A DNA stretch of 64,000 nt, taken from positions 1-64,000 of the forward strand of contig JARKIF010000078.1 of NCBI GenBank assembly GCA_029378245.1, written 5' to 3'. Numbering within the stretch: position 1 is the first letter of the stretch; every line of letters starts with the position of its first letter. The notes under the pieces were generated by a model. That model was given only the letters and a program-made list of their open reading frames with translations, was not told the DNA's origin and made no database searches. This DNA comes from Roridomyces roridus (lineage: Eukaryota; Basidiomycota; Agaricomycetes; Agaricales; Mycenaceae). Both the position numbers and the translations under genes were made by a program. This document shows positions 23,227 through 32,965 of this stretch, piece by piece.

Positions 23227-25402
23227 ATGTCCAACGATAGCACCACTCCCAGCAACGATGGCACCCTCATGGGCGTCATGATCCTGACCAGGTAATGCGT
23301 TCAACTTCAAATTCTGAGGATTAGTATGCTCATAGATTTGTTCAAAGGCACGGCGATCGTGAAGGTATATACGAGGCGACTGGACACCACTACATGCTCA
23401 CATTCTCTGCAAGGATTCTACCAGGACCCCCTCACTTACACTGCCAGTCTCACGTCCATTACTCCGCTTGGGACCGTAAGACAGCGCGAAAGCCTTTCAG
23501 CGATTATTTGCTAATATTTTGATGATAGGTGCAAGAGTTCCAGCTTGGCCAGCAGCTGCGGGGGAAATATTTGAATTCTCACTCGCCGTTGTTCATCCCT
23601 GGTATCGCCGCTGATTTGTTCGACCAGACCCAGATCGTGAGTGTTGTGTGTACTGTTATTTGTTTGATGTGACTCTGACATCTTTCAGCACGTCCGCGCC
23701 GACGCTGGGGGCGAGCTTGGTGTGATATACGACTCTGCTGTCGCGCTGCTTCAAGGATTGTTCCCCGCCACCCCCTCCTTTACGACCACTCTCGCGAATG
23801 GGACCACAGTTGAAGGGGCGTTGGGTGGATATCAGTATGTTCCGAGTAAGTTGAGCAAGTATCGTTCGCATGCATGGGTTAACGGATGGAACAGTCGAGT
23901 CCGTTGAGCCCGCGAACGACGTCTCGCTCGAGGGGTACACCAATTGCGCGGTAACACCGTCCTGCTCCGAACTGATCACATTCTAATATCCTGACGGTTA
24001 GACTTTCGACGCGGCGACCCTAGCGTTCTACAACTCGCCCGAGTTCCTCCAGAAGGCGAATGATAGCGCCCACTTTTTGTCCCTGCTCCCCCCTTTCCTC
24101 GATGGCCGCCCGGTTACCCTTGTGAACATTTACAATGTAACATTCATGGCCATTCACGCCATGAACTGCTCTAACGTCTACCCAGATTTTTGATTACGTC
24201 AATGTGAACTTCATCCACAATGTTCGCGCGCCCTTTCCGTCCGCTCCTTTCGTTCTGGAGTACTGATTCAGTCGTTCTAGGCCACTTTCGCCAATAGTCT
24301 TCCTCCTACGTTCCTCCAACAAGTCCGGGACTTGGCCAACTTTCACGAACACGGCGTCTTCACTTCCGCGCAACTGAACGGCATCGGAAACATTGCTGGT
24401 CGTACCATTCTGCCCGTCATGATTCAAGAATTGCAAGCCATCGCCAACGCGAGCAATCCTCTCAAGATCGCATACCAATCTCTTGCTTACAAGCCCTTCC
24501 TGAGTCTTTTCAATATGACGGGAGCCGCACAGCAGAATCCCAGACTTGCCAACATGGGTTTGTCTCAAGTTTGCTGCAAACCGGATATATTCTTACGAAA
24601 GTACACAGTCAACTACGCCGCCGCCGTGGTCTTGGAGGTGCGCCAGCCCGCTGGAGGAGGAGACGCCGTGCTGCGTCTCAAGTTCAAGAACGGCACCGAC
24701 GAAGCCGACTTTACGACGTACAACTTCCTCGGGCAGACGCACGACGTGCCGCTGACTGATCTCATCAACTTTGTCACTCCGGCCCTGATCCCTTCCACCT
24801 CGGCTTGGTGCGCCGCTTGCAACAATACCCAGGATCGTGGGTGTGCCGCTTTGACAAAGGCAGCGGCGACGGGACAAGTGTCCAGACGCGACGGACTTGT
24901 CGAGCGCCAGGGATTGGCTGAGAGATCGACTGTCTTTGCGGACGAGAGCGTTGGATATCAGCACCAGGCCATGATCAGCCCCGTCAACGCTGGTCTCGTC
25001 GGGATGTCGGCCACCCTGGCCATGCTCGGCATGCTCATGCTCCTCGGATTCATCAGCGTCGGGAAGGGGCGTCACTCTCGCAAGGATTACAGCTCTTTGC
25101 GGAACATAAGGCGCGGCTCGATTTTTGTCAAAATTGTTGAGATTTTGATCACTTTCACTAATTACGCTGTCGTGAGCTCAATTCTTGTCCGATTGTCTTC
25201 GGACATGGACCATTCGATTCCCACGGCTGTTTTACAGTGCTTAGGCTACTCAAATGAATTGTTCTGTGTGTGTCGTGAGCCAAGAAAGACCCAGATATCA
25301 TTTTCAACTATCCACGTCCCAACTGACCATCAGGGGATTATGGGATTCCAATACCTCGTAAGGGTATTCTGTATGGTATTTTACAGTGCACTGGGTGCTT
25401 AA
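23227..25402 (+). CDS. RHG-motif histidine-phosphatase-like membrane protein, paralog 2, C-terminus extended by transposon
   Basis: Diverged tandem relative of the gene at 18969. It starts MSNDSTTPSNDGTLMGVMIL at ATG 23227; the next exon completes the catalytic RHG motif (TR joined to HGDRE) and FYQDPLTYTASLTSITPLGT follows. It shares EFLQKANDSAHFLSLLPPFL, QLNGIGNIAGRTILPVM and SLAYKPFLSLFNMTGAAQQ, again without a recognisable HD motif. The Cys segment CAACNNTQDRGCA and the C-terminal helix (AGLVGMSATLAMLGMLMLLG) are conserved. After GKGRHSRKD the frame runs into an inverted-repeat transposon whose TA target site lies in the original TAA stop. The open frame therefore continues 104 codons into transposon DNA, to the stop at 25400-25402. 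Relative to paralog 1 it lacks the intron before PALI. Whether the extended protein is stable is unknown. Confidence 0.8.
25090..25265 (+). repeat. Left terminal inverted repeat
   Basis: Outer end CAGCTCTTTGCGGAACATAA, reading inwards to TTAGGCTACTCAAATGAATT. It matches the reverse complement of 26131-26306 with only a few mismatches. Confidence 0.85.
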
Positions 25403-25667
25403 TTTGGTTCTGTATCAATCCTGATACACAGGGTATGCCAAGAAATATAGCCAGCATCACTCAGATGCATTTTACCTCACAGACAGTAACTGTTCTGAAA
25501 CGAAACATTTGGTACACTCCATGAGTACCACTTACTACTATCCCGGGCCATCCGAGGGTCTGATTTCCTCCGGATACTGTCCAGAGTGCAGCACATTGAC
25601 AAAAACATTGTTGGATGTGATTCAGTACAAGGGAAAATAAAATAGATGATCTTCATAGTGCTATGCA

Positions 25668-25770
25668 CTGTAAATCAGCCGTGGGGATCGATCGGTTCAT
25701 GTCCGAAGACAATCGGATAAGAACTGAGTTCAGAACAGTATAATCAGTCCAAAAGATCCAACTTTGACAG
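25668..25770 (-). repeat. Internal diverged copy of the transposon inverted repeat
   Basis: Matches the right arm (GCACTGTAAA, GGTTCATGTCCGAAGACAAT) in the same orientation but with many more differences than the two outer arms show between themselves. It is therefore older or independently acquired. Confidence 0.65.
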
Positions 25771-26130
25771 TGATGTTACGTCAACTACAAGTAACGGCGT
25801 CGGGCAACATTCTGCTCGCTGCCCAAGGCGTATATGCCCTTCGGATGGGGCGGAATGGTAGGTTGAGGTGTTCATTCATTGCACTGCATGCACTATTTGA
25901 GAAAAATTGCCCACCATGAGCTGAGATCCAGTTGAGCAGTGATGGCTGGAGACCTCAATACACCGGTGTCCCCCTGATGTATCTCACAGCAAATTAGTAC
26001 CCTGGCGCACTTTAAGAACCCTATCAGACTACCCCAGTGAAATACCGGGACCCCAGCAAGCTTTATTCCACTGCTACTGTGTAGATAGTCAAAATTGATT
26101 GATTGCTTCTTTGTGATTGAAATGTAGATA

Positions 26131-26306
26131 AGAACAATTCATCTTAGTAGCCTAAGCACTGTAAAACAACCGTGGGAATCGAATGGTTCATGTCCGAAGA
26201 CAATCGGACAAGAATTGAGCTCACGACAGCGTAATTAGTGAAAGTGATCAAAATCTCAACAATTTTGACAAAAATCGAGCCGCGCCTTATGTTCCGCAAA
26301 GAGCTG
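26131..26306 (-). repeat. Right terminal inverted repeat
   Basis: Reverse-complement partner of 25090-25265, ending GTTCCGCAAAGAGCTG before the TA at 26307-26308. Confidence 0.85.
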
Positions 26307-26350
26307 TAATTCAAAAGAACTATCGAAATACTTGTCGTGTACTAATAATA

Positions 26351-27605
26351 TCATCTCCAATCGTGATCAGAATCATCCTCTTGATATTCGTTCTCTGAAT
26401 CTTCGTGGAACTCGTCTGGAAAGTATTCAGCATTGAACCAGAGTTTTGAAGCGAACGGACCACCACTGTCGTCATCCGAGCTATCTTCCTCATCTGGGTA
26501 GTCGTTTTTGTAGTACTCCTCCGCTGTGAAACCAGTTGAGAGCAGACAGCAGCGACGAGTAAGAGCATACCATTGGAATCCTCGTCCGCCTCGTCTTCTT
26601 CCTCCGAGTCAGAAGCCGAATCGTAAGGATCCGTGAGAGAAGGCGGGAGGCCGGTCCTATGCTTTCGTCAATATAACGCACTTGACACGCAGATGCAAAC
26701 ACCTACAGCGTGCCAACGTTGGCTACTTCATTCCATTCTGTCAACGTCGCAGGTCTGTGGTAGAATACGTCCCAGACATAGTCGTCCGTGGCCGAAGTGG
26801 ACGCGGACGAGTGCAGACTCGAGGCTAATGAAGACGAGGTAGCGAGGTCGATTTCATTCACTGTGTCGCGTTGAATGCATCGATTTGGAATGAGTAGCAG
26901 CAGGACGCACGCTTCAAGTAGTCGTTCAACATGGGTAGGAATTTCTCCATCTCCTCGTCTTTGGCGGGCTTTTCAGGAGACAAGACGGCATCGTACAGCT
27001 TGAAACCCTTGTTCTGCGGTGCCTTTGGTGGGAGGTCTTTCGCAGATATGACGCGTGGGCTGCAAGGGGTCTTCAATGTTAGTTGCGGAGAGTGAGGTTG
27101 GCAACGCACGGGCTAGTAGGGAGCCTCCGACGCGTAGACGCCTCCTCGGCGTCTTCTTCTTGCGGAATGATTTTATACCGACGGTCTTCTTTCGGAATAG
27201 AAGGCGATGCTCGTGGGTTGGGTGCTTTGGCTTCGGAAGAGTCGGGATTGGGATTACTACTCGCACTTTCACGCGCCAGACGCGAAACTTGATCCTTTCA
27301 AGATGTCTAGTTTGAGGTTGAATGCGACACGAGAACATACCTGGATATCGCGTTTCCGTTTCTCATCCTCCCAGGCATCATGCTCGACGGTCTGCGCAAA
27401 CTGGAACACGCTGGCACCGAGGATGCCGCTAGCGCCGCGTGATTTTTTTCTGCGTCGGGATTCCACGACTAGATAGACATTATGGGACCGATGAGTGGGA
27501 GGTGCAGGAAGGCGTGCCTAGGGCATCGAGAGGTTCTTCGTTTCTTTTGCGTTTAATCCGCAGGATCGTGTACGATTGCGCGACAGGTCCGAGGTCGACG
27601 TCCAT
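26351..27605 (-). CDS. IWR1: Iwr1, RNA polymerase II nuclear import factor
   Basis: Adaptor that brings assembled RNA polymerase II into the nucleus. N-terminal exon MDVDLGPVAQSYTILRIKRK continues with RNEEPLDAL, the basic ILRIKRKR region of Iwr1. The second exon gives VVESRRRKKSRGASGILGAS and VFQFAQTVE. The middle includes KLYDAVLSPEKPAKDEEMEK. The C-terminal Iwr1 domain is a highly acidic run (YDPYDSASDSEEEDEADEDS, YYKNDYPDEEDSSDD, WFNAEYFPDEF), ending SDHDWR with stop 26351-26353. The first intron (27469-27517) starts GCACGC, an apparent GC-AG intron, because only that junction keeps LDAL-VVESRR in frame. The transposon lies 45 bp past its stop codon. Confidence 0.88.
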
Positions 27606-28606
27606 GACAGAGAGGTTTGATCAACATGACATCACAAGACGCTTTCGGCGATCGGCAGACCCGGTGTTCTTCCGTGAGACCGCCGTGTAAATTCCTTCCT
27701 CAGGAAGGAAGATTAAGATTAAGATAAGGCCCTAGGTCCCGCGCGGGGTGAGTAATATACCCGCCGCTGGAAGAGTCACTGGCGGCCATCGGTGGCCCCC
27801 GGTGGACACTGGCGGCCGTTGGCAGACGGTGATTGACATCGCTTGCCGACGGACCAGTGATAGCTTCTGGTGATCGCTGGTGATCGCCGCTGGTGTTCAT
27901 CAGACCGTCTCCCCGAAGTCCCTCCACTGGATTCCGATGGCATTTGGGCCATGCCCCAATTTTCCTTAAGCTTTCTTGCTCCAGGCAGTTGTTCAGCGTA
28001 TGAATTCAATTCAATTGATGTCATTGCAGGGGGCCCGAGCTGACCCATGTGAATTAAATGGCACCCACACCCATTGATGCTGGCTTCCATCGGATTTCGC
28101 CGGACCTGTCGCCGCCGGCTTAGGCTGCAGGAATGATATTTGATCCCAATCCGGACTTCAAGGTTATGTTCAATTATCAGAAGGAAAAGACACAGTGCAA
28201 TTGCTTGTGGACACCTCAGAAGCAACTCAGGAGCTTCGGATTCTCAGTGGAATCCAACGGAATGCAGCGGATCTCGCTGACAGCTCCGCTCTCAGTAACT
28301 ACAGCAGTACGCAATCAGAACAGTGGGTCTTCAACTTAGCTTCATTATGAACAAAAGTGGTGCGGGAAATTGAGGTCATCGGTCAATCGACTTCCGCTGG
28401 TTTCCGCTGGCCGCTGCCGGGAGCCAGTGATAACCAGTGGAAAGCGCCAAGGGCATCGTTGATAGGCACTGATTTCCATCAATATCCAGTGCCGACCACT
28501 GCCGATCAGCCGTTTGACAGCTCCGCGTGTATTACTGCGCGGGGTACGGCCACTCAAGCCGGAAGGAATTTGCAAGTTCTTGCGTGTAGTTTACATGTTT
28601 TGGCTT
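27606..28606. other. GC-rich repeat island, candidate decayed inverted-repeat element
   Basis: 1.0 kb with no gene. The outer motif AAATTCCTTCC at 27689-27699 is inverted as GGAAGGAATTT at 28561-28571, and a 9-bp palindrome TTCCTTCCTCAGGAAGGAA abuts the left end. The interior has many short degenerate repeats of CTGGCGGCC, TGGTGATCGC and CCGCTGG type, and both flanks contain GCGCGGGGT. No transposase frame and no clear target duplication. It may be a non-autonomous element about 880 bp long; evidence is modest. Confidence 0.35.
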
Positions 28607-30208
28607 CTAATTTTGATCCGTCGACTCACGCCCTGGCCACGCCATGTCCAGCTCAGGATATGTATCCTCCAACAATTTCAACTCCTCCATGTCCCTCCGA
28701 TGTGTGATATCTCGCTCAGGCTCTGCTATTTGAAAGAACGAGAACCGCAACTTCCTCAGACGCGCCGGAGGTGGTGCATCCGTCGGTGAGGCAGGAACAG
28801 CGACGCGCGAGGCAATGAGGGTAGCGAGCATCCCATCCCCTGAATGGATGCCACCGAGTTCCAGTGACACGAGGTGGGGGTTTGGGAACGGGTGCGTGCG
28901 GTATGTTAGATGGTCGAGCAGTTTGTTTGCCGGGGGAATGCAGTCCGAGACGACGAGGCCCTCAAGGGTGTGGCATGCCTTGAGGTTTAAACACTTGATG
29001 ACCGCCTCCTCTAGATCTGGGAGCTGGATGTCATAGAGATCCAGCACAGTGAGGGCACACGCAGAACGCGTGATAAACTCGTGGAATTGGGGGCCGGACC
29101 ATTGCATAATTTGGTGTACTCCGAGTTCCGTCATGGATGGGAGTGCGATCTGGGACAGGAACTCCCCTAGGCTGTCCGTGGAGGTGATTTCGAGTCGGGT
29201 GACAGACTCCATGACGAGGACCTGACCACTCGAGGTGGTCGTAGCGGGCCCGTCGATGTCGAAGGAGATATCCTGCAGGTTCGGCGCATTCTCGAGCACT
29301 TGAAGCGCGTTCGCCATCGTTATGGGATCGATGAAGTGCAGCTTCTTGAGGTTACTGATCATCGGGGACCAATCGTTTGAGTAGTCCGAGGTGGTGAGAC
29401 GGACAAGACGGGGGGATGCACGGCATGCAGCGCGAATCCAGTCCCAGGAGCTGCCGGGAGGCAGGTCGGCGGCGACCGTGTTTAGGAGCGGTGCATAGAG
29501 AGATTTGGCTGTGGGGAACGTCGCCTTCGGATAGGAGCCGTCAACCAGTCCTGGGTCCTCTATATCTAGACCGTCAACCCACAGTCCGGCAGTATGATGC
29601 AGGTGCGCAGCAAAAGTGGAGACTATGGGATCCAAGACTTCTAGCGGCGTTTTGTCTCCCCAAAACACCTGGAGGTGAACGGGAAATGACCTCGAACGCT
29701 CCAGCCACGTCGGAACCCAAACAAGGGGATGTTTGGCGTCATGGAGAGTCACAGACAGAACGCTCCACAGGGCGGGAGTGGAGAGAGCTATCTGTCTCCA
29801 GGTCTTGCAAATACCGCCTAGCAATAATGTTCCGTTTCTGTTGTCATTCCAAAAGTCGTTCTGGTTGTCGTTCACGTTGGCGACTTCCAGGGTAAAGAGG
29901 AATATCTCGGACATGATTTCCACGGGGAGCCGTCGCCATGGCGCGATCAATGCTTGGTGGAATCTAATGAATTTACGGGCCCGATCTAGGTCGGCGCGTA
30001 GCTGGCGGGGAACCTTCTTGCCCGTTCTGCGTTTGGGAACCTTGGCATTAAGATTCGCCAGGTGGGCCGTCTTCTCCGCCAGAATTTCTCGTATCTGATT
30101 TCTCTCGTTTGTGGAGGGTATCACGTCCTTGGCGAGAAAGTCGGAGAATGGAGAGTCCTCTGCGGGTGGGGGGACAAAGACGGGTCGTGAACCGCGTTTG
30201 CCAGGCAT
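28607..30208 (-). CDS. F-box protein, Agaricomycete type
   Basis: Putative SCF ubiquitin-ligase adaptor. The protein is read without introns from ATG 30208 (MPGKRGSRPVFVPPPAEDSP). The N-terminus has a heptad-like linker (NQIREILAEKTAHLANLN) then the F-box itself, ALIAPWRRLPVEIMSEIFLF. The rest is a leucine-rich, irregular repeat region (LKKLHFIDPITMANALQVLE, LTVLDLYDIQLPDLEEAVIK) typical of basidiomycete F-box families with LRR-like C-terminal halves. The frame is open further upstream but lacks support there, so the ATG before MPGKRG is preferred. The stop codon is 36 bp from the right end of the GC-rich repeat island. Substrate unknown. It belongs to a different subfamily from the four MANHLPDE-type genes that follow. 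Confidence 0.8.
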   Translation of the reverse strand: MPGKRGSRPVFVPPPAEDSPFSDFLAKDVIPSTNERNQIREILAEKTAHLANLNAKVPKRRTGKKVPRQLRADLDRARKFIRFHQALIAPWRRLPVEIMSEIFLFTLEVANVNDNQNDFWNDNRNGTLLLGGICKTWRQIALSTPALWSVLSVTLHDAKHPLVWVPTWLERSRSFPVHLQVFWGDKTPLEVLDPIVSTFAAHLHHTAGLWVDGLDIEDPGLVDGSYPKATFPTAKSLYAPLLNTVAADLPPGSSWDWIRAACRASPRLVRLTTSDYSNDWSPMISNLKKLHFIDPITMANALQVLENAPNLQDISFDIDGPATTTSSGQVLVMESVTRLEITSTDSLGEFLSQIALPSMTELGVHQIMQWSGPQFHEFITRSACALTVLDLYDIQLPDLEEAVIKCLNLKACHTLEGLVVSDCIPPANKLLDHLTYRTHPFPNPHLVSLELGGIHSGDGMLATLIASRVAVPASPTDAPPPARLRKLRFSFFQIAEPERDITHRRDMEELKLLEDTYPELDMAWPGRESTDQN

Positions 30209-30459
30209 CTCGGCTGAATGGTGGATTAGCCAAGGAGTTGAGGAGGAGCGGGATCTTACCAGTGGCTCGTTGCTGTGGTTGTGGTGAACGGATCTATGAT
30301 TTGAATCAATGATTGTCTTCTGAACCACAAAGTACAACACCGGTAACGTTATAGCATTGATGAGCAACTAGTCCTCCCGATTCCTCTACTTGTCCTCCAC
30401 CAGTTGGCCGTTCCCGCGTGGTACCTATGGCCTCGATAACATAACATAAAACAGCCATT

Positions 30460-32744
30460 CTACTTCTTCAATCGCCGCCGCCAGCCACCACCCTCAAAAT
30501 CGATCAACTTGACTCCAACATTCGAAAACCTGTCTGCAGCCTTGACCCAGGCGCTCCTTGCAATAGCATGTCTGGGTGGAATTGTCAGACCAGGAGAAGG
30601 CATACAAAAACAACCCGAACTCTGTCGTTGGCCACTTGATGGACGGGAACACGATTTTCTCGAGGGAAGGGAAGGTGGCTACACTCAAGGACTTGAGGAA
30701 TGGTTTCCACTTGCTCTCGGAAATACGGCTAGAAGAATAGGTGAGTAAAAACCGCCACCAGTCGACAAGGACTCGCCCTTTGAACGTTATGCTTCTGAGA
30801 GACGCGTGCGGCGTAGTCGAGGCAAATCGCACGGGATTCGGAACCTGATCACGTTAAAAAACGGGCACAAGAAAGTGTGGAGACCGACATTATTCCCACA
30901 GAAGAGCGTAAAATCCACCATAGACGGGCAAGAGTTGAACATATTGAACAGAATCATCGTGTTCACATCCATAACTGAGACCGCGACAGTATGAAGTTTG
31001 CTCCCGTGCTTGCCAAAGAAATTTCGCCCTGACATCTCTGTCGCACACGAAAACGAGACCGACCGAAGCGCCGGCAGGCTACAGGGCGCATAAAATCAGC
31101 ACGAGAAAGGTATGAGAATAAAGTCGCACTCCATCCGAGTCAAAACGACGACCACAGATTCGTTCACAACCCAAAATGCCAACTCCTCGAGGTTGGGTAA
31201 TGCACGAGATGGGATGACCGAGTCGTCAAACACGGCCTTGCATGCGATGGAGAGCTTCCGCAGGCACTGAAATTGATCGAAAACAATGGGACTCTGCGGC
31301 GTCGACGTTGCAGCCACGTCAATCCCTTCGATTGTGACCAGCGTAGGTCCAGAATACTTGGCTAAATGCTTGAACTCCTGAAAGGACATGGAAAATGGAG
31401 CATCGGCGCGCCCTATGAGGTTGACTAGTTTGATTTTCGGAAGTGCAACTCCCAGCTCCAAACGCGCCTGCTTTGCTGGGTTGATGTATACGGTGCGTAC
31501 TTGAGAGCAATATTTGGAAATCTTGGATGGGAAATTCATTCGAGCGACAAAGTTGTTGAATTGGCAAGTCTGACGGAAAGCAAGCGTCTCGTAAAAGTAA
31601 GGCAGCCCGAGTCTCTGTATTCAGTAAATCCCAGACACGAACGAATCTCGCTAGAGCTTACTGCAAATAGTTTGGAAACGAGGAGAACTTGAATGCGTGG
31701 TTTCGCCTTGCGATACTTGTCGTCGTCGAATTCCAACACCATGCAGAAGCTCAAAATACGCTTCCAGATGTCCTCTGGAACGGCTGCGGTAGAGAACTGA
31801 AGCTGCGTCCGCTCGGAAATTTGTGGAGAACTCGGTGTGACAACGGGGAAACTGCGCTCGTTGTCAATATTTGCAGAGGGAACGAAATATGCAATTCACT
31901 CGAGCTCATCGTCAAAGGTTGGGATTTTAACAAGGCCGCGCAAACTCTGGTGGGTCAAGGTGGGGGCGTATTTGGGGTAAAAATCACGAGCCGGATTCTT
32001 CAGTTGGATACTCGAAAGCGACATGTTCTGTGCGATCACAGCAAGGTGTACGGGAACGAAATTGCAAAAGTGGACAGGCGGTATGACGACAATTTTGAGA
32101 TTCGGGTTGTTCTTTAGAGATGTTGCGATCGCCAACGCGTTCGGTGAGGAATAATTTCCCCATGGCGGCAACTCTACCGTGGTCTATCGCTTCATGAGTC
32201 CATGTATGAGGCGCATTGAAAGGCGCACAAGACTACCCCACGACTTCAAACACTGCTTCACTGCATCCTGCAAACGTCGGGAATTCTTGTTGAATCGGAT
32301 TTTGGGGTTATCCAACAATATGACACGATTAGGGTTCATTGAAGCAAGTCCCTGGATGAGACCCTCGGCGTTGTCGTCCGACCAGATACTCAGCGGCAAG
32401 AACAAATCGGTGACATTCGGCGCGGCTTGGATAATTTGCTGTAGGGGGTTCCCAAAACCTCCCTCCAGACGAAGTTTCTTGATGAAACGTCCGAGGTCTG
32501 GGCTCCTCTTCAGGGTTCGTTCGAGCGCGGCGGCTTGCCCCTTGGAGCGGAGGACGACGACGTGGTAGAGGAGTGGAGTGGAGACGCGTAACCAGGACTT
32601 GCACACGAGGAGGAGAGCGGAGCTGGATTCGGAGTACTGGGCAAAGGGAGAGTCCCGAGAATTGTCGGAGAACGCGTCGTCCGGAACTTTGAGTGCGGGG
32701 GACAAGATCTCGACGACGATTTCGTCGGGAAGGTGAATGGGCAT
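30460..32744 (-). CDS. F-box family protein, MANHLPDE subfamily, copy A
   Basis: First of four paralogs. It starts MPIHLPDEIVVEILSPALKV (F-box-like helix) and continues with SSSALLLVCKSWLRVSTPLL, YHVVVLRSKGQAAALERTL and LGRFIKKLRLEGGFG. After several introns come NLKIVVIPPVHFCNFVPVHL, DIWKRILSFCMVLEFDDDKY, QVRTVYINPAKQARLELGVA, LPKIKLVNLIGRADAPF, SGPTLVTIEGIDVAATS and NSCPSMVDFTLFCGNNVG. The last exon encodes SAWVKAADRFSNVGVKLIDF and ends GGGWRRRLKK, stop 30460-30462. The repeated Leu-rich units suggest an LRR-like substrate domain. It alone of the four is on the minus strand. Upstream lie five ACGCGT hexamers within about 120 bp of the ATG. Substrate and timing of expression are inferred only. 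Confidence 0.8.
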
Positions 32745-32759
32745 GGCAAGTCGCGTACG

Positions 32760-32863
32760 ACGCGTCGAGTGTAACTGTATAACGCGTCTAGTGGAAGTCA
32801 CGTATGACGCGTCGAGTGTAGCTGCATAACGCGTCTAGTGCCCTATAAGAGTGATAAACGCGT
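32760..32863. promoter_or_regulatory. Cluster of five MluI cell-cycle boxes (ACGCGT) upstream of F-box copy A
   Basis: ACGCGT occurs at 32760, 32782, 32807, 32829 and 32858. The first four arise from a tandem duplication of a unit of about 47 bp that contains two boxes 22 bp apart (ACGCGTCGAGTGTA, then AACGCGTCTAGTG). The block starts 16 bp before the ATG of copy A. ACGCGT is the known binding site of fungal MBF (Mbp1/Swi6), which drives G1/S transcription. Function here is inferred from the motif alone. Confidence 0.55.
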
Positions 32864-32965
32864 ATCTCGCACCTGGCGCGTCAAATACAAATCGCGTCGA
32901 AAGAGGGAAGAGCAAGGTCGTGAACACAGCCACATCAAATATATTTGATCCGTTCGAGTTCAACC
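32864..32965 (-). promoter_or_regulatory. Upstream block conserved in F-box copies A, C and D
   Basis: On the minus strand this reads TTTGATGTGGCTGTG, then TTTCGACGCGATTTG, then GACGCGCCAGGTGCGAGAT. The same order of short blocks appears upstream of copy C (about 42732-42815) and copy D (about 45262-45345). Frames differ between copies, so conservation is more likely regulatory, or residual from duplication, than coding. Confidence 0.5.

Larger units (their letters stand above)
25090..26306. mobile_element. Non-autonomous TA-flanked DNA transposon (Tc1/mariner-type) with long inverted repeats
   Basis: About 1.2 kb bounded by near-identical inverted repeats of roughly 176 bp (left about 25090-25265, right about 26131-26306). 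Each end begins CAGCTCTTTGCGGAACATAA. Both outer ends abut TA (25088-25089 and 26307-26308), the target-site pattern of Tc1/mariner/pogo elements. The arms contain a short palindrome, TGTCCGA...TCGGACA. No transposase-like frame exists inside, so the element is non-autonomous. A third, diverged copy of the right arm lies inside at about 25668-25770, suggesting nested or rearranged insertion. It sits in the stop codon of the upstream phosphatase-like gene and 45 bp from the end of IWR1. Confidence 0.85.

Noticed and set aside
25090..26306. Possible protein-coding transposon (transposase gene)
   Set aside because: No frame longer than about 100 codons with DDE-type spacing; the only long frame is the continuation of the host gene.
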